Shown here: positions 49,223 through 59,500 of the stretch, piece by piece
How the letters are laid out: every line of letters begins with the position of its first letter
Position numbering within the stretch: position 1 is the first letter of the stretch
Assembly (NCBI RefSeq): GCF_008635795.1
Contig: NZ_VWRQ01000016.1
Span: 100,264-164,263 of the forward strand
Direction: 5' to 3'
Source: Paenibacillus tepidiphilus
Lineage (GTDB): Bacteria; Bacillota; Bacilli; Paenibacillales; Paenibacillaceae
DNA length: 64,000 bases
Notes under the pieces: generated by a model
Told to the model about the DNA's origin: nothing
The model's input: the letters and a program-made list of their open reading frames with translations, nothing else
The model's database searches: none
Program-made: the position numbers and the translations under genes

Positions 49223-51490
49223 ATGAAGAAAATACCGATGATGCTACAGCTGGCCTTGATCCTGTTCTGTATCATGGCCATACCGACTGCCATTCTGACG
49301 TGGTACAGCGGTGCGCAGATCATTGAGAACTCGGAGAAGGCGATCGGAGAGTCCTCGCTGGCCGGACTGAACGCCAACCGCAAGTTAAATGAGAATGCGC
49401 TTGCAAACCTCGCGCAGGATACAGCGCGTCTGGCGGCAACCAATGTGTTCGAAAGCATCCGCAGCTTCGAGACCTACAACGAACTGAACTCCAGCTACAA
49501 CAATGTCAGCAAGGCTCTGTCTGTACTGGATGAGCTGAGGAACCTGAACCGCCGGGTGGATGGCGTCAATTCCTCATACTTTTATCTGAATGATTCGGAT
49601 TATGTCATTTCTACAAATAATGGGGTCACTACGCTGGAACGGTATGAGCCCATCGAATGGACCACGGAGGCGCTCGCCGACCAGAGAGGGATCAGCGGGG
49701 TATGGGTCCCCCGCATGCTGGAGACGGGTGAGCATGTCGTATCCTATGTCTATCCGCTGAACCGCCTTTCGTCTCCGACAAGCGGATTAATCGTTGTTAA
49801 TATGGAAGAGAGTCAGGTCGGTAAATATTTGGATACCGCAGAGGTTGCGGACAGCAGGTCCCTGCTTTTGGGCCCGGACGGTAAAGTGATTTCATACAGT
49901 GACAAGTCGCTGCTGCTTACGGACGGCTTTAAGCTGCCCTACGTCAAGGAATTGCTGACCCAGGGAGCAGATGAGGGCTATGTATTCCATGAGCTGGACG
50001 GCAAACGGATGGTCTACGCTTGGAGCCGCTCGGCATTGTCCGGCTGGTGGAATGTCAGCTGGAGCTCGATGGATGAGCTGATGAGCGAATCCAGGGAAAT
50101 GCAGGGGAACATTATTTTGCTTACCGGAGCCATTATTCTGCTGGGAACTGTACTCGCTGTTATTCTTGCGACCTGGCTGTCCAGACCGCTCCGGCAGCTG
50201 GTGCAGACGATACGTTCAAAGAGCAACTTGGACGTGGCGGGTAAAAATGAGCTTGCCTTCCTGAACTCAGCGTTTAAACGGATGCAGGAAGAAGAGGAAG
50301 GCTTGTTCCAGCTGCTGCAGGAGCGCGAACAGGATACCCGGAGCTTTGCTGTGCACCGTCTGCTGCGCGGGGAGATTCCGCCCCGGCTAGCAGAGATGTT
50401 TCCGGAGATGTATTACAGAGTTGTTGTTGTCTCCATTGACCAGTACAGAAGATATGTCGGCAATACCAATGTGGAAACACGCAGCTATCACCGGTATCTG
50501 CTGAACACGAAATACGAAAGTCTCTTTCCAGAGGGAATTATAGCCCATTCTGTCTACCATACCGACGGTTGTATGGTCATTGTGCTGAATTTTGTCCAGG
50601 AGGAGCAGGAAGATAAGCATGAGCTGATTCATCAGGCGCTGGAAAAAATCCGGGATGAGTCTTATGCACTCCTTGAACACACAGTCACCATTGGAGTCAG
50701 CGATGTGGCGGATGCACCTGAAATGGTTGCCGAGCGGCTGTTCGAAGCCATGGAATTAATCAAACAGCGGATTATCAATGGTGCGGGAAGCATTATGTAC
50801 TGGCGGGATGAAGAAGAGCACAGCCGTAAATATATCGATACTGAGAGCAACGAGCGGCGGATTCTGAACTTTCTCGATGCCGGTGATCTGGACGGAATTT
50901 ATAAGGAGCTTGAGACGATCCGCTGCCTGATCAGCGTGGAGAAGAATATTTCCTACGATAATATTATGTTTATTTATCATCAGCTGATGGGGGCGACCAT
51001 TAAGCATCTGCGCGAGAACCACATTGCCACTGGCAGAATGATTATGGGCAAAGGCGATATATACACCATTTTGGCCGGAATGGATACGCTGGATGAGCTG
51101 GAGGAGTACCTGCGCAATATTTTCCGGGAAATTGTGCAGAATCTGGATCATAGCACCACCGAGATCAATCATGGCGAACGAATCATTCAATATCTGAAGG
51201 ATCATTACCGAGAGGAAATTGTGCTCAAGGATATGTCCCAGGAATTTGGCATCAGCTACTCTTATATGCGTAAGGTCGTATATGAGCTGACCGGAAAAAG
51301 CATGATTGATTACCTCAATCAGCTGCGTATTGAGAAAGCCAAGGAACTGCTGCTGGATACCGATCTGACGATTAAACAAATTGCCGCCGAGGTTGGTTAT
51401 TATAATGTGCAGAGCTTTAACCGCTTCTTCCGCAAATATGAGGGGATGCCCCCGAGTGGTTACAAAACAGCCAAGAGTAAGAATGCTTAG
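49223..51490 (+). CDS. AraC-family transcriptional regulator with membrane sensor domain
   Basis: This is a protein of about 755 residues. A membrane segment at about 8-28, an extracytoplasmic sensor region (about 30-290) and a second segment near 300-320 are followed by a HAMP-like segment. The middle region has the pattern of the linker found in YesN/YesS-type regulators. The C-terminal 100 residues are an AraC-type DNA-binding domain with two helix-turn-helix motifs (MSQEFGISYSYMRKVV and IAAEVGYYNVQSFNRFFRKY). I place the start at ATG 49223 after GGGGAGAA. It is upstream of an LplB/YtcP/solute-binding importer, the usual arrangement for polysaccharide uptake loci in Paenibacillus, and probably activates it in response to an outside sugar. 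Confidence 0.9.
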   Translation: MKKIPMMLQLALILFCIMAIPTAILTWYSGAQIIENSEKAIGESSLAGLNANRKLNENALANLAQDTARLAATNVFESIRSFETYNELNSSYNNVSKALSVLDELRNLNRRVDGVNSSYFYLNDSDYVISTNNGVTTLERYEPIEWTTEALADQRGISGVWVPRMLETGEHVVSYVYPLNRLSSPTSGLIVVNMEESQVGKYLDTAEVADSRSLLLGPDGKVISYSDKSLLLTDGFKLPYVKELLTQGADEGYVFHELDGKRMVYAWSRSALSGWWNVSWSSMDELMSESREMQGNIILLTGAIILLGTVLAVILATWLSRPLRQLVQTIRSKSNLDVAGKNELAFLNSAFKRMQEEEEGLFQLLQEREQDTRSFAVHRLLRGEIPPRLAEMFPEMYYRVVVVSIDQYRRYVGNTNVETRSYHRYLLNTKYESLFPEGIIAHSVYHTDGCMVIVLNFVQEEQEDKHELIHQALEKIRDESYALLEHTVTIGVSDVADAPEMVAERLFEAMELIKQRIINGAGSIMYWRDEEEHSRKYIDTESNERRILNFLDAGDLDGIYKELETIRCLISVEKNISYDNIMFIYHQLMGATIKHLRENHIATGRMIMGKGDIYTILAGMDTLDELEEYLRNIFREIVQNLDHSTTEINHGERIIQYLKDHYREEIVLKDMSQEFGISYSYMRKVVYELTGKSMIDYLNQLRIEKAKELLLDTDLTIKQIAAEVGYYNVQSFNRFFRKYEGMPPSGYKTAKSKNA

Positions 51491-51530
51491 ATCTGCTCAT
51501 GACCGGGCTGCGGTAGTGCTTAACTATTAA

Positions 51531-51544
51531 ATAAAACGTTTTCA
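51531..51544. promoter_or_regulatory. cre-like site upstream of the importer operon
   Basis: ATAAAACGTTTTCA contains the perfect palindrome AAAACGTTTT. It differs from the cre consensus at the two outermost bases of one arm. It is about 180 nt before the first permease gene. Confidence 0.45.
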
Positions 51545-51720
51545 CCTATCAGAAATGATCATTGAGTTGCTTAAAAAGCCTATGAAACCGCATTCTTGTC
51601 AGTTTTGATAGAGAGCAGCATTACTCATGGTTTTCAAAATCTCCCACTCCGGATAGCATAGAACTCAAGCCGGTTGACGCAATCGGCACCGAGAAACTTA
51701 GTGGTGTAGGAGGTGAGATT

Positions 51721-52677
51721 ATGAAAGTTGCAAACGCTTCAAAGACCAATCACAATGCTCTATTAAGAAAGCAAGAGGGGCCACTGTACTTTTTAAAGCG
51801 GGACTGGCAACTGTATTTGCTGGTAGCTATTCCGCTGGCTTTTGTAATCGTATTCAAATACTTGCCGATGACCGGACTTGTAATCGCTTTTAAGGATTAC
51901 AAAATTGCCAGAGGCTTCTGGGGCAGCGAATGGGTCGGGTTCCAAATGTTTCAGGAGATTTTCTCCAAGCCTGATTTCACCCGGGCAATCCGCAATACGC
52001 TGCTGCTCAACGTTCTTGATCTCATATTCAGCTTCACGATGCCAATCATCCTGGCCTTGATGCTGAATGAAGTTAAGAGTGTCAAATTCAAACGAGCGAA
52101 TCAAACCCTGCTGTATCTGCCGCACTTCTTGTCCTGGGTCATTATCGGGGCGATTGCCTACCAGCTTCTTAGTGAAGGAAGCGGTGTAGTCAATAATGTC
52201 ATTGAATTAATGGGCGGCAACAGGATACCGTTCCTTCAAGAGGATACCAACTGGCTGATCAGTTATCTGGCCATCGGCGTGTGGAACAGTATGGGCTGGG
52301 GAACGATTATCTATCTGGCAGCTATGAGCGGTATCAACCCTGAACTATATGAAGCGGCCACCGTAGACGGAGCCGGACGCTGGAGAAAGGTATGGAATAT
52401 TACGCTGCCTTCGATCCGTGCGACGATTGTCACGCTGCTGATTATGAACCTGGGCAAAATCATGGAGGGCTCCTTCGAACGTATCTATGCCTTGCAGAAC
52501 AAAGCCACTACAGAATTTACAACGACCATACCGGTTCTGGTATACCGCTGGGGGATTGAATCCGGCAACTTTAGCCGGGCGACGGCGGTGGGGTTATTCC
52601 AATCCGTTATCGGTATAATTCTTGTAATAACGGCGGATCGCGTGGCTAAAAAGCTCGGCGAGGATGGAATACTTTAG
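51721..52677 (+). CDS. LplB-type sugar ABC transporter permease
   Basis: This 318-residue inner-membrane permease is of the carbohydrate-uptake class 1 family, LplB subgroup. It has about six membrane segments and the EAA loop YEAATVDGAGRWRKVW that docks the ATPase. GGAGGTGAG lies just before the ATG. The second permease starts 15 nt after its stop. No ATPase gene is nearby; in Paenibacillus such importers usually share a single MsmX-like ATPase. With the xylanase close by, oligosaccharides from xylan (possibly aldouronates) are likely substrates. Confidence 0.92.
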   Translation: MKVANASKTNHNALLRKQEGPLYFLKRDWQLYLLVAIPLAFVIVFKYLPMTGLVIAFKDYKIARGFWGSEWVGFQMFQEIFSKPDFTRAIRNTLLLNVLDLIFSFTMPIILALMLNEVKSVKFKRANQTLLYLPHFLSWVIIGAIAYQLLSEGSGVVNNVIELMGGNRIPFLQEDTNWLISYLAIGVWNSMGWGTIIYLAAMSGINPELYEAATVDGAGRWRKVWNITLPSIRATIVTLLIMNLGKIMEGSFERIYALQNKATTEFTTTIPVLVYRWGIESGNFSRATAVGLFQSVIGIILVITADRVAKKLGEDGIL

Positions 52678-52691
52678 AAAGGAGCGAAACC

Positions 52692-53591
52692 ATGAAAGCA
52701 TCAACCGGCAACTCTGCCGCATTAAGTAAGAATCGTCCGGATATTTGGGAATTGCTGATCCGCATTGTTATTGTGATATTCTCGCTGATTTGCTTGCTGC
52801 CCTTCCTGCATGTCGTGGCGAAATCATTAAGCTCGGACTCCTTTGTTATCGCCAATAAGGTGTTTCTGTGGCCGGAAGGCTTTACGATTGAAGCCTATAA
52901 GAAAATTTTTGCGGATGCCAGTATTCTCCGTTCGCTCTACGTATCAGTTATCGTGACCGTGCTGTTCACCATTCTGGGTATGATTCTGACCATCTGTGCA
53001 GCTTATCCGTTGTCCAGAGCGCAGTTCAAGGGCCGGAGAGTCATCACCTTTATCTTCCTGTTCACGATGTACTTCAGTGGCGGGATCATCCCGGACTATA
53101 TGAACATTAACAATCTAGGGCTGCTCGATACCATATGGTCACTCGTTCTGCCGCTCTCGTTCAGTGTCTTTAACCTGCTGATTATGAAGACTTCACTGAC
53201 AAGCAGTATTCCGGTGAGTCTGGAAGAATCTGCACGCATTGACGGCGCAGGACATTTCCGGATTCTGTGGAGCATCGTTATTCCGCTCTCCAAACCGATT
53301 ATCGCCACCCTGTCGCTCTTCTACGCGGTTGGCCGCTGGAATGCTTATCAGGATGCCTTGTTCTATATCAAGCATGCGACCGAGCTTCGGCCGCTGCAGC
53401 TTAAGCTGTATTACCTGGTTATCCAGGCGACGGAAAGCTTCCAGATGGAAGCCACCACAGTTCAACTGAGTAACCCTGAGGTATTAAAAGCATCCGTTGT
53501 CGTATTTGCCACTCTGCCTATTCTCTGCATCTATCCATTCGTCCAGAAATACTTTGTTCAGGGCGTAATGCTCGGGGCAGTCAAAGAATAG
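52692..53591 (+). CDS. YtcP-type sugar ABC transporter permease
   Basis: This 299-residue permease is the second channel subunit, of the YtcP/CarB type. It has six membrane segments and the EAA loop EESARIDGAGHFRILW. AAAGGAG precedes the ATG. It lies between the LplB-type permease and the solute-binding protein, as in the known aldouronate uptake cluster of Paenibacillus. Confidence 0.92.
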   Translation: MKASTGNSAALSKNRPDIWELLIRIVIVIFSLICLLPFLHVVAKSLSSDSFVIANKVFLWPEGFTIEAYKKIFADASILRSLYVSVIVTVLFTILGMILTICAAYPLSRAQFKGRRVITFIFLFTMYFSGGIIPDYMNINNLGLLDTIWSLVLPLSFSVFNLLIMKTSLTSSIPVSLEESARIDGAGHFRILWSIVIPLSKPIIATLSLFYAVGRWNAYQDALFYIKHATELRPLQLKLYYLVIQATESFQMEATTVQLSNPEVLKASVVVFATLPILCIYPFVQKYFVQGVMLGAVKE

Positions 53592-53649
53592 TCCAGGTTC
53601 TGCAAGCAGCATTACTATCTCCGAAAATTAAAAAAATGGGGGAATTACA

Positions 53650-55290
53650 ATGAACAAAAAGGGTTTTGTTTCATTAATGATGGCCTCGGTCATGACGGCC
53701 GGCATGCTGGCCGGATGCTCCGGCGGCAACAACAATAAAGAGGCGGCAAATTCGAACACGCCTGCAGCAAACAACAACCAGACGGCTGAAGGCGGCTTCG
53801 CCGATTATTCGCAGGGCTTCAAAGAGAAGGTGAAGATTGATATTCCGGTCTATGAGCGTGCGTTCGAGGGCTGGAATGTAACCGACAACTATTACACCCG
53901 CTGGGTGCAGTCCGAATTCGGGGACAAATACAACATCGAAGTCAACTATGTGCCGATTACCCGCACCAGCGAAGTGACGGACTATGAGCAGCTGCTGGCG
54001 TCGCATAAGGCACCGGATATTATTTTCCACTACGACATGCCTCAAGCGCTTACTTATTACGGTGAAGATGTTATGCAGCCGCTTAACTATGCAGAAATAG
54101 AAAATTATGCTCCAACTTACTGGGCAAATATGGGTGAAACGATCAAGCAGTACGGTACGGTCGACGATGAGAACATCTTCTTCTTTGCTGCACGTCCGGA
54201 AGCGGATAATTTCGTGAACATCATCCGTAAAGACTGGGTGGAGAAGGTCGGCATGAAGATGGAAGACCTGACTTCCCTGGAGAAGTATAATGAAATGCTG
54301 CTGAAATGGAAGGAAGCCGGACTCGGTGTAACCGGCGGCAACCTGATCAAAGACAGCTTCAACTATACGTATGCTTTCCGTGAATGGCCTATTGATGCGG
54401 AGTACCGTGCACTTTACTCCGATCTAAGCGTTGCCGATTTCACCACTGCAGATTCCGAACGCTTCCTGCGCAACCTGAACTATCAGTACAACAACGGCAT
54501 TGTGGATAAAGAATTCTATCTGCGCAGCGATGACAACAAGATCAAGGCAGAGTTCGTCGCCGGCAAAACAGGCAACTACGGATTCTATCTGACCAACAAT
54601 ACAGATGTCTTCGCAGCAACACTGGCTAACAATCCGGATGCTGAATTTGCCGTAATGCCTCCTTACGCTCTGGTTCCGGAAGGCAACAAGCCGCAAGGAC
54701 GCGCCTACTGGCCGTTTGGCTTCATCATGGGCATCAACTATGAGACTTCTGCCGAAGAGCGCGCTGCGGTATGGATGTACCTCGAATGGCTGAGCCAGCC
54801 GGAGAACCTGTTCAAATTCCAGAACGGTGTGGAAGGCGAGAACTACACGCTTGATGCAGAAGGCATCGCTGTTAAGAACCCTGACTATAAAGGCGAGTCT
54901 GTCCTGGCCCTGAACAACAACAAAGACTACTGGGCACTCGTAACGGAGATTGCACAGTATCCGGATGCCGACAAGACACTCAAAGCCAACCTGCGCAACT
55001 GGTCACCGGCGGGCTATGAATATCTGGCTGATGATATGGTGAAGTACTACAATGAGACCGCTGAATTCCGTACACCTGACGCCATGTTCACTACCGTGCT
55101 GGAGAAGGTCAACGAGTACAAAGCCGACCTGAACTCCCTGTTCCAGGATCTGTACGTGAAGACTGTACTGGCTCCGGAAGCTGAATTCGACGCTACTTAT
55201 CAGGAAGCCAAGCAGACCTTCCTGGATGCAGGCTATCAGGAAATTCTCGACGAAAAGCAAGCCGCTATTGATGCAGGCCAGTTCCGTTAA
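53650..55290 (+). CDS. extracellular solute-binding lipoprotein of the importer
   Basis: This 546-residue protein has a lipoprotein signal with lipobox MLAGC (Cys near 23), a Gly/Asn-rich spacer, then the large two-lobe fold typical of LplA/LipO-type binding proteins. GGGGG lies before the ATG. It captures the sugar outside the membrane and delivers it to the LplB/YtcP permeases. A hairpin terminator follows 46 nt later. Confidence 0.92.
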   Translation: MNKKGFVSLMMASVMTAGMLAGCSGGNNNKEAANSNTPAANNNQTAEGGFADYSQGFKEKVKIDIPVYERAFEGWNVTDNYYTRWVQSEFGDKYNIEVNYVPITRTSEVTDYEQLLASHKAPDIIFHYDMPQALTYYGEDVMQPLNYAEIENYAPTYWANMGETIKQYGTVDDENIFFFAARPEADNFVNIIRKDWVEKVGMKMEDLTSLEKYNEMLLKWKEAGLGVTGGNLIKDSFNYTYAFREWPIDAEYRALYSDLSVADFTTADSERFLRNLNYQYNNGIVDKEFYLRSDDNKIKAEFVAGKTGNYGFYLTNNTDVFAATLANNPDAEFAVMPPYALVPEGNKPQGRAYWPFGFIMGINYETSAEERAAVWMYLEWLSQPENLFKFQNGVEGENYTLDAEGIAVKNPDYKGESVLALNNNKDYWALVTEIAQYPDADKTLKANLRNWSPAGYEYLADDMVKYYNETAEFRTPDAMFTTVLEKVNEYKADLNSLFQDLYVKTVLAPEAEFDATYQEAKQTFLDAGYQEILDEKQAAIDAGQFR

Positions 55291-55335
55291 TCCGGAACAG
55301 CTTGCGTATAGCTGAACAGCTGTATAGATAAACAT

Positions 55336-55380
55336 ATCCCCGGCGAGCCGTTCCACGAGTTGTGGAGGGCTGCCGGGGAT
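55336..55380 (+). terminator. hairpin terminator after the importer operon
   Basis: Inverted arms ATCCCCGGC/GCCGGGGAT are followed by TTTGTGTTG. The stem is strong and the T run moderate. Confidence 0.65.
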
Positions 55381-55444
55381 TTGTGTTGCCTGGGAGCAGA
55401 GGATAAAAACCTCATGGGTTTGTACCTATTTCCGGCGTCCAAGC

Positions 55445-55472
55445 ACTTCAGGGCGATCGCCTACATACAATA
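55445..55472 (+). promoter_or_regulatory. sporulation-type promoter before sigK
   Basis: CATACAATA at 55464-55472 fits both the sigma-E -10 (CATACAnT) and the sigma-K -10 (CATAnnnTA). An AC pair at 55445-55446, 17 nt upstream, fits the sigma-K -35. In Bacillus sigK is first transcribed by sigma-E and then by sigma-K itself. Confidence 0.5.
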
Positions 55473-55541
55473 AAAGGACCATGAACCCGTAGTTCTCATT
55501 ACTGGCCGGTTTCATTGTACATGTGCGGGAGGTGTCGCCAA

Positions 55542-56243
55542 TTGCCGGGAATCATTAGCACCATTGCGTTGTTAATCAAGGAGCTTACGCTGCTCGTATC
55601 GTATGTCAGAAACAATGCTTTTCCCCAGCCTCTGTCCGAACAAGATGAAAGCAAATACTTAGAGCTGATGGCTGAGGGGGATGCCAAAGCCCGTAATTTG
55701 CTGATTGAGCATAATCTCCGCTTAGTCGCGCACATAGTCAAAAAATTCGACAACACCGGCGAAGACATGGAGGACCTCATCTCCATCGGCACCATCGGGC
55801 TGATCAAGGCGATCGAGAGCTATCGCCCGAACAAGGGCACGAAGCTCGCCACTTTCGCGGCCCGATGTATCGAAAACGAAATCCTGATGCATTTACGCAG
55901 CCTAAAAAAAACCCGGAAAGACGTGTCTCTCCACGATCCGATTGGGACAGACAAGGAAGGTAATGAAATTACCCTGATCGATATCCTTGGCTCCGAGACG
56001 GATGATGTCATAAAGGAAGTCGATCTGAAGATCGAGAAGAGCAAGATTTACCGCAACCTTGATATCCTCGATGACCGGGAAAAAGAGGTGGTGATCGGCC
56101 GCTTCGGCCTGGACACCGGCGGAGAGGAGCGGACGCAGCGAGAGATTGCGAAGGAACTGGGGATTTCGCGGAGCTACGTGTCGCGGATTGAGAAAAGGGC
56201 GCTGATGAAGCTTTATCATGAGTTTTATAAGGCGAAGCGGTGA
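55542..56243 (+). CDS. sigK: RNA polymerase sigma-K factor
   Basis: This 233-residue protein is collinear with the intact, rearranged form of Bacillus SigK, from the pro-sequence (LLIKELTLLVSYV) through LIEHNLRLVAHIVKKF, the core-binding DLISIGTIGL and ARCIENEILMHLR, to the region-4 helix-turn-helix ELGISRSYVSRIEKRA. It directs late mother-cell transcription in sporulation. I place the start at TTG 55542, 7 nt after GGGAGGTG. An upstream ATG at 55515 adds nine residues including the ribosome site. The gene is uninterrupted, with no skin-type element. A strong terminator follows. Confidence 0.93.
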   Translation: MPGIISTIALLIKELTLLVSYVRNNAFPQPLSEQDESKYLELMAEGDAKARNLLIEHNLRLVAHIVKKFDNTGEDMEDLISIGTIGLIKAIESYRPNKGTKLATFAARCIENEILMHLRSLKKTRKDVSLHDPIGTDKEGNEITLIDILGSETDDVIKEVDLKIEKSKIYRNLDILDDREKEVVIGRFGLDTGGEERTQREIAKELGISRSYVSRIEKRALMKLYHEFYKAKR

Positions 56244-56258
56244 GTAGGACATTTGCTT

Positions 56259-56306
56259 GCAGGAATGAGACATTAAATGTCTCGATCCTGCAGGTTATTT
56301 ATTTTT
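56259..56306 (+). terminator. sigK terminator
   Basis: A long stem (GCAGGA-GAGACAT / ATGTCTC-TCCTGC) is followed by AGGTTATTTATTTTTTT. A diverged version of this terminator follows the sigK fragment at 62747. Confidence 0.8.
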
Positions 56307-56391
56307 TTGTTTAGAAACTCAAAATCTCTCGAACTTTGTTCAAAATAAAGACACTGATAAGGATTAGTGGTAACCCAAAGAAACCAAGCAA

Positions 56392-56475
56392 ATATTGGAT
56401 GACCGGGTGAAGGAATTCGTTGTTGGACGGTTCGGGCTCGATACCGGCGCTGAAGAGCGGACTCAGCGGGAGATT
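56392..56475 (+). pseudogene. sigK fragment (region 4 part)
   Basis: These 28 codons translate to ILDDRVKEFVVGRFGLDTGA followed by EERTQREI. They match the intact sigK protein just upstream (DILDDREKEVVIGRFGLDTG and the following EERTQREI) with four or five changes. Homology begins and ends abruptly. The reading frame continues into unrelated sequence and the xylanase terminator. There is no start signal, so it is not a working gene. Confidence 0.85.
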
Positions 56476-56492
56476 GTTATATGTAAAGAGAA

Positions 56493-56527
56493 ACTGCCTC
56501 CGTCTGCTTATGACGGAGGCAGTCTTT
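56493..56527. terminator. bidirectional terminator at the xylanase 3' end
   Basis: A perfect 12-bp stem (ACTGCCTCCGTC/GACGGAGGCAGT) is followed by CTTTT on the plus strand and TTTCTCTTT on the minus strand. It serves the minus-strand xylanase gene. Confidence 0.75.
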
Positions 56528-56553
56528 TGTATCAGCTGTTTAATATTTCATTT

Positions 56554-59500
56554 CTACATCTTCCAGATCCGATAAAGAATCATTGCTGCTTCAGCGCGGG
56601 TCAATGAATCGGCTGGTGCAATTTTATCGTTCTTGCCATTGACGATTCCGCTTCCTATAAGGAAAGCTGCACTGTCTATGGCGTAAGTGGAAAGGCTTGC
56701 TGCATCGGAATAAGAAGCCAGATTTCCGCTTCCGGCAGATGGCTTACCGGCTGCTTTCAGGGCTTTTGCTGTAAGAACCATCATATCTTGACGGGTAATG
56801 CTGCTGCCCGGTTTGAAGGTATTGTCCTCAAATCCTGATGCAATTCCGAGCTCCCGTGCAATAGCTACAGCTTGCGCATAGTAAGCCGTAGGCTGTACAT
56901 CACTGAAGGTAGCCGCATTCGTGCTGGAACCTTTCAATTCAAGCGCTCTGACAAGCAAGGTAATAAAGTCTGCTCTCGTGATAGAAGCCGCGGGTGCGAA
57001 GCTATCCTCAGAGATTCCCGTGATTACGCCGCGTGCAGCCATTGCTTCAACGGCTTGTTTCGCCCACTGTATATTTTGCATGTCAGTAAAGGAAGGGGTT
57101 ACGTAGGCTACAGCATAGGTGCTGAAATGAGTTGTTTTGAATACAACCGAACCGCTCTTCGCATCATAGCGTCCGCTTGGTACAGCTGTTGCCTGCCCTT
57201 GGCTGTCAATGGTTAGGATCACGATTTGATCTGCATTGGCAAGCTCCTGTGCCGCAGCTGTATACGGAATGGATACTGTTACAGGGGCCGCAGGGTTATT
57301 CCAAGCAATAACTTTGTCGCCGGCTTTTACACTAAGTTCGATAATCGGACGGCTGCCCACTTTTCCGCGAACTTCTGTATTCAAGCTATCCCCCGGGATT
57401 TTGTTCATCTGAATGGATACTTGATCTGCTTGCCCTGTCATATTAGACAGCATATTCGACGGAATAATAAGTTCAGCATTGTCCGTCTTAAGTATAAACT
57501 CGATATTGCTGTTGCTTTGCAGGTGTGAAGCAGGCAATTGTACTACATAGGATTGCGCATTTACTTGCTTCGGTATCTCGATTGCAACCTGTTTTTTGCC
57601 ATTCGCACCTGGAGAAGTCTGGTCGATCGCTTTATTCAGGCTGGCGCTCGAAACGGTTGCTGTAGCTGTTCCGTTCTCGAATTTTACAGCAGGCTGAATG
57701 GATACCACACCGTTGTTATTCTGGACCGTGCCAGATGGCGGAGTACCGGTTCCGCCGCTGTCTCCGCCATTGTTATTGCCTGGAGAAGGTTTGCCAGTCA
57801 GAGTTAATTCTCCGAATACGGAAGGGTCTTGGTATCCTTGACCGGATGCATCGTTCCATGCGTTTGCACTGATCCGGCTGCCGTCTTTAGCATCATTGAT
57901 TTGCGCGTCGAAGCCAATTTTGGCGTTGTTCGCAGGTTTAGCTTTTTTGAAAGGGATTTTCATTTCAACCGTGTAGTTGGTACCGGAAACAGAGACTTTT
58001 GATTCGAAGCCTGCAGCAATTTCCTCAGGATTAAAGGAAGCCGCGTTCTCGAAATTCACTCTATATTGCCCATCATCGTCTTGGAAAGAAGAGGTTTTCC
58101 CATTGTTTTCATCGACGAACACTTCGACGGAATCCTGCTCCCAGGCATTCGGGTTGGATTTATCGAGCTTATCGTCTTTGACTTGCACCAACACATACAG
58201 ATTGTTGTCATCCCAGAGTGCTTTGGCGGTTCCAGTAGCGCCTGACCAGGCGATTTGCTTCGTCTCCAGTTTCATTTCAGGAGCGTTGCTCCATACGCTG
58301 TCTACGGAGCCGTCGATTGCAGGTGTTCCATAATAAGCGCTGGATTGCTTGTATTCAAGCTCTTTCGGCGGGTTTTCCGCTATGAACTTTTCAGGGTCAG
58401 TGACCGCGTAGAACGCCTCTTTTGCTTGAAAATCCTTGTCGAACAAGGTTGGATTCTGCTCGGCTCTCCAACTGGTGCTGTCATTTAATCCCCAGTAGGT
58501 GACACGCGCAATATGCTCGCTGTTCTTCTTGTAGAGATCCATCAATTGGGCAAATAGATATGCCTGCTGCTTCGCTTCTTTTGCTGTGATTGTAGAGTTG
58601 GTGCCTGCCATGATATCCAATTCTGTAACACTGATTTCTACACCCAAAGAAATGAAACGCTCGAGCGACGATTTTACATTGTCCAGTCTAGTACCCAAAT
58701 TGTAGTGGGACTGCATGCCGATTCCGTCAATGAGCTTTTTACCCGGATGAGCTGCGGCGTACTTCTCATTGATTTCTTTCACCATGCTGTAGATGGCTGT
58801 AGATTTATTCTGGTTGTCATCGTTGTAATCGTTATAGTAAAGCTTGATATCCCAGCCGTTACTGTCAATGACTTCCTTTGCCGCAAGGAATGCTTCCTCA
58901 ATGAAGTCAGGGCCAATAGCCTGTAACCAGCCGGAATTGCGGAGAGCATTCTTCCAGTCTGTCGGGTTAGCCGGGTTGTCGTTCATGGCTTCGTTGACAA
59001 CGTCCCAGGAAATGACTTGGTCACCGAAGTGCTCTACTACGGTTTTGACATGTGTTCTCAGATTAACCAGAGCTTCTTCGCGACTCAATGGTTTACCATC
59101 AGCAGCGGTATGCAGCCATGAAGGTGACTGTGCATGCCAGACAAGTACGTGACCGACAAGGTCCAGGTTTGCGTCCTGTACCCGTTTAACCAGAGCATCT
59201 TCTGCGGTGAAATCAAATTGTCTGTTGGTATCATAAGCATAATCCGGCTTCATATCATTCTCGAACGTAACGACATTGTGGTGCTTCGTCAGAAGCTTGA
59301 GTCTGGTCTCGTCAAAGGTAGCCGGGTTAACAATGTTACCGATCAGGAATTCATCCTTATAAAGGTCTTTGAGGTTAGGGAGATTTTCTTGAATTGGAGG
59401 TGCCGCAGCTACTGGCCCCAAATATTTCAGAACAAAGTCATCTAAGTAGAAGGTACGATTGCCGCCGTCGTCGTTTGCTGTCTCAATATAAGCATTGAGT

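Noticed and set aside
55542..56243. sigK interrupted by a skin-type element
   Set aside because: The sigK frame is intact from pro-sequence to stop. Only a second, decayed copy is split, and no recombinase gene lies in the insert.
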